Positions 19,535 through 22,935 of a DNA stretch of 22,935 nucleotides are shown here, in pieces (position 1 is the stretch's first letter; each line of letters starts with the position of its first letter). The position numbers and the translations under genes were made by a program. The notes under the pieces are model-generated. The model saw nothing but the letters and a program-made list of their open reading frames with translations, made no database searches and was not told where the DNA came from. The stretch covers positions 1 through 22,935 of the forward strand of contig JAQIWT010000339.1 of assembly GCA_034696485.1 (NCBI GenBank), read 5' to 3'. Source of the DNA: Isohypsibius dastychi (Eukaryota > Tardigrada > Eutardigrada > Parachela > Isohypsibiidae).

Positions 19535-19816
19535 AGTTTAATTTATAATAATAATAATATTATAATAATAATAATAATATTATATTAATATAATAATAAT
19601 TAATATAATATAATATTATATTAATATAATAATATTATATTAATAATAATAATTATAATATTATAATTTATAATTAATATACTAATATATTAATTAATAA
19701 TTGATATATTATAATAATATAATATAATATAATTATATAATAATTAATATTATTATATTATAATTATTTTATTATATTAATAATAATAATAATATTATAT
19801 TCTTAGTTTAATTTAT
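19535..19816. repeat. A/T island flanked by a 12-bp direct repeat
   Basis: AGTTTAATTTAT occurs at 19535-19546 and again at 19805-19816. Between them almost all of about 258 bp is A or T, made of TAA/ATT/TTA steps with many local palindromes, so it can fold on itself. Either an expanded (TAA)n microsatellite or an A/T-only element with a target duplication. Confidence 0.75.
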
Positions 19817-20297
19817 TTTAGTTTTATGACGAGGTCGAGATGATCGGCCGGTTGATGCCGATCGATTCGTTTACGTTAGTAGTTGGCTTCCAGCTCTTAC
19901 AGAATAAGAGGGGAAGGTGTTGGCAACAAGTCCACTACCGGAGCTAAAGAATGGAATCTTTTTATCGCAAACGAGACAAAGCATCGGCGATTACGTTGAG
20001 ACATTCGCTTATATGTTGAACTGAAACTCCAAAATTCCCGCTGTGGCTACTGAAACTATTCTGCGCATGATGACAAGGACTCCAGGGCTGCTGGATCGCA
20101 GGTTTTGTCATGCATCTACAACGCCCATGTTGTCGCAATGGAATTTGATGCGCCTGTTTCTGAACTTCTTACTCCACACCACTGTGGCTAAAAAGGTCTG
20201 GACAAACTCGAGGAACTCTATCGGAGGCTTCTGCCGGGTGATCCGGATTGATCAATTTCAATTGTACTACCGAGCAGAAAATAAGACGACCAGCACA
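19817..20297. other. unassigned sequence before the Gypsy remnant
   Basis: By position this should be the reverse transcriptase of the Ty3/Gypsy element, but no RT motif (such as YLDD or the LPFGL block) is readable in any frame. An open frame at 20043-20309 has no recognisable domain. Confidence 0.3.
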
Positions 20298-21660
20298 GGG
20301 CAAAAGTAGACCCAGATAGACAAAACAGCATTAGCACTCATCTACGGAGTGAAACAGTTCCACCAGTACCTAGCCGTGTGAAAGTTCACGTTGCTGACGG
20401 ACCACAAACCATTGATTTCGGTCTTCGAAAGCAAGCACGGAAAACGACCGGTTACGGCAAATCGTCTGCGAAGCTGGACAATTGTGCTGATGGGTTACTC
20501 ATCCGCAATTGAGTACAGAAAGACCACCAAGTTCGGACGAGCAGATGGTTTGAGTAGGCTGCCTTTGTCATCAACGAATTTGTCTGACACATATGATTTT
20601 GGAATAAGCCGGAATTTCTGCAAAATACAGCTGGTAAGCCTACGCAACACACCAGTTGTAGTGTCCGCAATCAGGAAATCTACATCAACAGACCCGATCT
20701 TATCTCATGTACGCAACTTTATCCGAAGCGGTTGGCCCAAAACGTTCAATGCAGCGATGCATCCTCACTATCATCACCATCTGGGAATTGCAGTGGTGGA
20801 GGGATATCTGCTTTGAGTAATGCCCACAGTGATTCCGAAGAAGTTTCAGAGTCAGCTTTTGAACAACTTGCACGAGACAAACGCTGAGGTGAGAATGAAC
20901 GCAAACAGGAAGGATTCATTTCTGGTGGCTTAGAATCGACGAAGATATCATCAATCTCAAAGAAACTGCAAAGGTTCCTCTGCAGCAGTTTATTACACTA
21001 GAAACTCCATGGCAACGAATTCACATCGATTTCACAAGATCCTTCAAAAATTCAATGTTTTTACCTTTTTCGTGGATGCAAGGTTGAAGTTGCTCCAAGT
21101 AGTACAAATGCGACGCACATTGTCCAAGGATGTTATTGAAGTGTTGGATGACCTTCTTGGCAAATACGGAATTTGCTAAGAAATGGTCAGCGGTAACGGC
21201 ACTCAATTCGCCTCACAGGAATTCATGGATTTGTGTCAACGTAGTGGCGTTCGACATCATAAGACTGGCCACTTACAATTCATTCAAAACGGCTATTAAG
21301 AAAGCAACTTTTGATGGTACTGTTCTGAGTGAGGCATTGCGGAGATTTTTGTATCGTTCCAGAAGTACCTCACATGCTACAAACAGACTTCCTCCAGCCA
21401 AATTGTTTCTATAACGAAAAATAAGAACTGTTCTGGATCTTTTGAATCCTCACCGTTAAACGAAAGCAGAGAGATATCGTCTTAAACAGAAGAAATATTT
21501 CGACCGCCATACTGTTACTTAAGAATTCTGAAATTGAGAAAAAGTCATGCACAAAATGTTCAAGAAAAATCATTCTGGATAGACAGCAGGAACCTTGAAG
21601 CTTCGAGAGTGAAACCGGAACTGGGAAGTTGAGGCAGATGTTCTTATGTGAAAGCGTCAT
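20298..21660 (+). pseudogene. Ty3/Gypsy-type RNase H-integrase remnant
   Basis: Decayed piece of a Gypsy-type pol gene on the plus strand. RNase H end: ALALIYGVKQFHQYL, a stop, KFTLLTDHKPL, then IEYRKTTKFGRADGLSRLP (longest intact part 20391-20816). The usual spacer follows (DPILSHVRNFIRSGWP), a degraded zinc-finger region near 20820-20960 with stops, then the integrase core: PWQRIHIDF with the first Asp (21028-21030), a frameshift near 21060, and VSGNGTQFASQEF, in which the second catalytic Asp has become Gly (21192-21194). The third part (NGY-stop-ES) keeps a Glu but with an in-frame stop. A degraded C-terminal part reaches about 21640. Many stops; no LTRs recognised. The integrase is certainly inactive. 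Confidence 0.8.
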
Positions 21661-22600
21661 TAAGATCAGATCAGATCACGAGGTTGGAAAACCTCAGAAG
21701 AATCTGAAGCCAGAAAGCATACGCTGCATGAACCGGAACGGATTGAGGTTGATGAGCCAGTCACACTCGTTTGCACTCGAGATCGGGTAGAACACAACTT
21801 TGCCGAACAGGTGCAACCTTCAATCGAAACCCAGTCAAGAGAAAACAATAACAAAGTAAAAATTCCAGACTCGATGATGCTGTTGACTTTTATGCTTTCA
21901 GGTGTGTGCATCAGACTGAACAACTTAAAATGCCGGAATATAATGGCAAGCTGAGTCCGATCGACGTCGACCTGGATAAATTAAGCCGTTGGTGTGAGGA
22001 AATGGAAAGCAACGAACATCTTGATTTTCCCCTAGCGGGTGCTCGATAATGTCAATTCGGTTTTGTTTGCTCATTCGCGGGCTCCAGCTGGGGTTTTCGA
22101 GCCAGTAGTGAACTTTGGCGATATCATTAATTGTTTTATGCTCGCTACCACAATGAATGAAGAACTGCCACTGTACTGTTGATCATCATGGGATACAGAT
22201 CATTTTGCTGATGGTATATCAAAACGTGTTGTCTATAAAGGGCGTGGAAAATTGCTGTGGTATCTTCTCAGCCGGCAAACACGAGAGATGTAGTTTGCCG
22301 CTCGTTAAACTCACCGAGATGAAAAACCAAGCGTGTGGTGATCCGAACGCGCCTGAACGAGCTGTCACTGAGCATGGCCAAAAACCGGGAAGAAGTGGGG
22401 GTTCATCTCCTGGCAAAGATTCTGTCCTGATTTTTTGAATTCATCGTGAAACCTGTAACGGAGAGGTAGCAATTGTCCGATTCTGTCATGATTGAAGCTC
22501 GTCAACCAGACTTAAAGTAATCATCCATCGATTTGTTTTTCTTGAACAATGCTGTTGAACCAGTAAGGGAAAGCAAAAGGAATCAGAACTCGGAACTCAC
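21661..22600. other. no gene recognised
   Basis: Possibly further retroelement relics: a short open piece near 21930-22045 (MPEYNGKLSPIDVDLDKLSR) looks protein-like but matches no family I know. No LTR, RNA gene or long frame is visible. Confidence 0.3.
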
Positions 22601-22766
22601 CATACAAGAATCCCTTTTTTTTCTGAGGTACACTCGAAACAGCCGCATGTTGGGTGGTCATCGTGCCATCGGCTATCGGAACTTGTGGAGGACCTGTGGG
22701 TGACAAACGGACTTTTTGAATCCTCTTGATCGTTGTATTGGTGGTGGATTTTTCCAGGGGAAACAT
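22601..22766 (-). CDS. weak candidate first exon of an unknown gene
   Basis: ATG at 22766-22764 opens 55 codons (MFPLEKSTTNTTIKRIQKVR, then Pro/Thr/Ser-rich) up to TTGTATG|GTGAGTTC, a near-consensus donor whose GT is 22600-22599. No domain and no downstream exon recognised in the window. Could be chance. Confidence 0.2.
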
Positions 22767-22813
22767 AAATAGGATTGCACATTAGCTTATTTAAGATAAG
22801 CCAGATGTGATCG

Positions 22814-22832
22814 TCGCCTTCGTGTAAGGCGA
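22814..22832. repeat. short hairpin
   Basis: TCGCCTT (22814-22820) and AAGGCGA (22826-22832) with a 5-nt loop. Function unknown. Confidence 0.4.
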
Positions 22833-22920
22833 AGAATCACAAGAAAGAAATCATGCTTGCGGTGCTTATGTTCCGTAATGCGCCAAGAATTCCTAACCAG
22901 TGGTTGATATCCGGGGGGTT

Positions 22921-22933
22921 GGGGGGGGGGGGG
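22921..22933 (+). repeat. poly-G tract at window end
   Basis: Thirteen G after a shorter G6TT, ending two bases before the window edge. Same class as the G tracts at 4881, 5176 and 8750. Confidence 0.7.
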
Positions 22934-22935
22934 TG

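Overview
The window looks like nuclear DNA of a nematode, most likely Caenorhabditis or a close relative. Genes carry short introns with GT...TTTCAG-type borders, long poly-G/poly-C runs occur as in Caenorhabditis genomes, and most of the sequence is decayed transposon. This is inferred from style and protein similarity; no database search was possible.

Layout. 1-717: C-rich low-complexity start and upstream flank. 718-2388 (+): a complete six-exon mitochondrial dienoyl-CoA isomerase gene (ECH1 type). 2891-4217 (-): a complete four-exon gene for a divergent histone H2A variant with a long lysine-rich tail, convergent with ECH1. These are the only two genes that look intact. 4218-8990: repeat land with poly-G tracts, a foldback sequence, a 171-bp-spaced duplication and an array of 144-bp repeats.

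8992-16701 is a nested set of mobile elements. A 5'-truncated, frameshifted Penelope-like reverse transcriptase (8992-10126) is followed on the same strand by a hammerhead ribozyme (10962-11006) and a Gag-like ORF1 (11800-12816). This fits a partial head-to-tail array of a Penelope-like element carrying its ribozyme between copies. A 3,395-bp pogo-like DNA transposon (12947-16341) with about 121-bp terminal inverted repeats and a TA target duplication sits in the tail of that ORF1 region. Its spliced transposase gene is dead (stops, frameshifts, and a lost catalytic Asp).

16893-18656 holds the two genes of a PIF/Harbinger transposon in tail-to-tail orientation: a DDE transposase (+) and a Myb/SANT-like protein (-), each with one clear break. 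19535-19816 is an almost pure A/T island flanked by a 12-bp direct repeat. 20298-21660 is a badly decayed Ty3/Gypsy-type RNase H-integrase remnant. The last 1.3 kb holds one weak candidate exon and ends in another G tract.

The most notable signals are the hammerhead ribozyme in its retroelement context, the intron-bearing H2A variant with an SPKK tail motif, and the Penelope/pogo nesting that can be read to the base.
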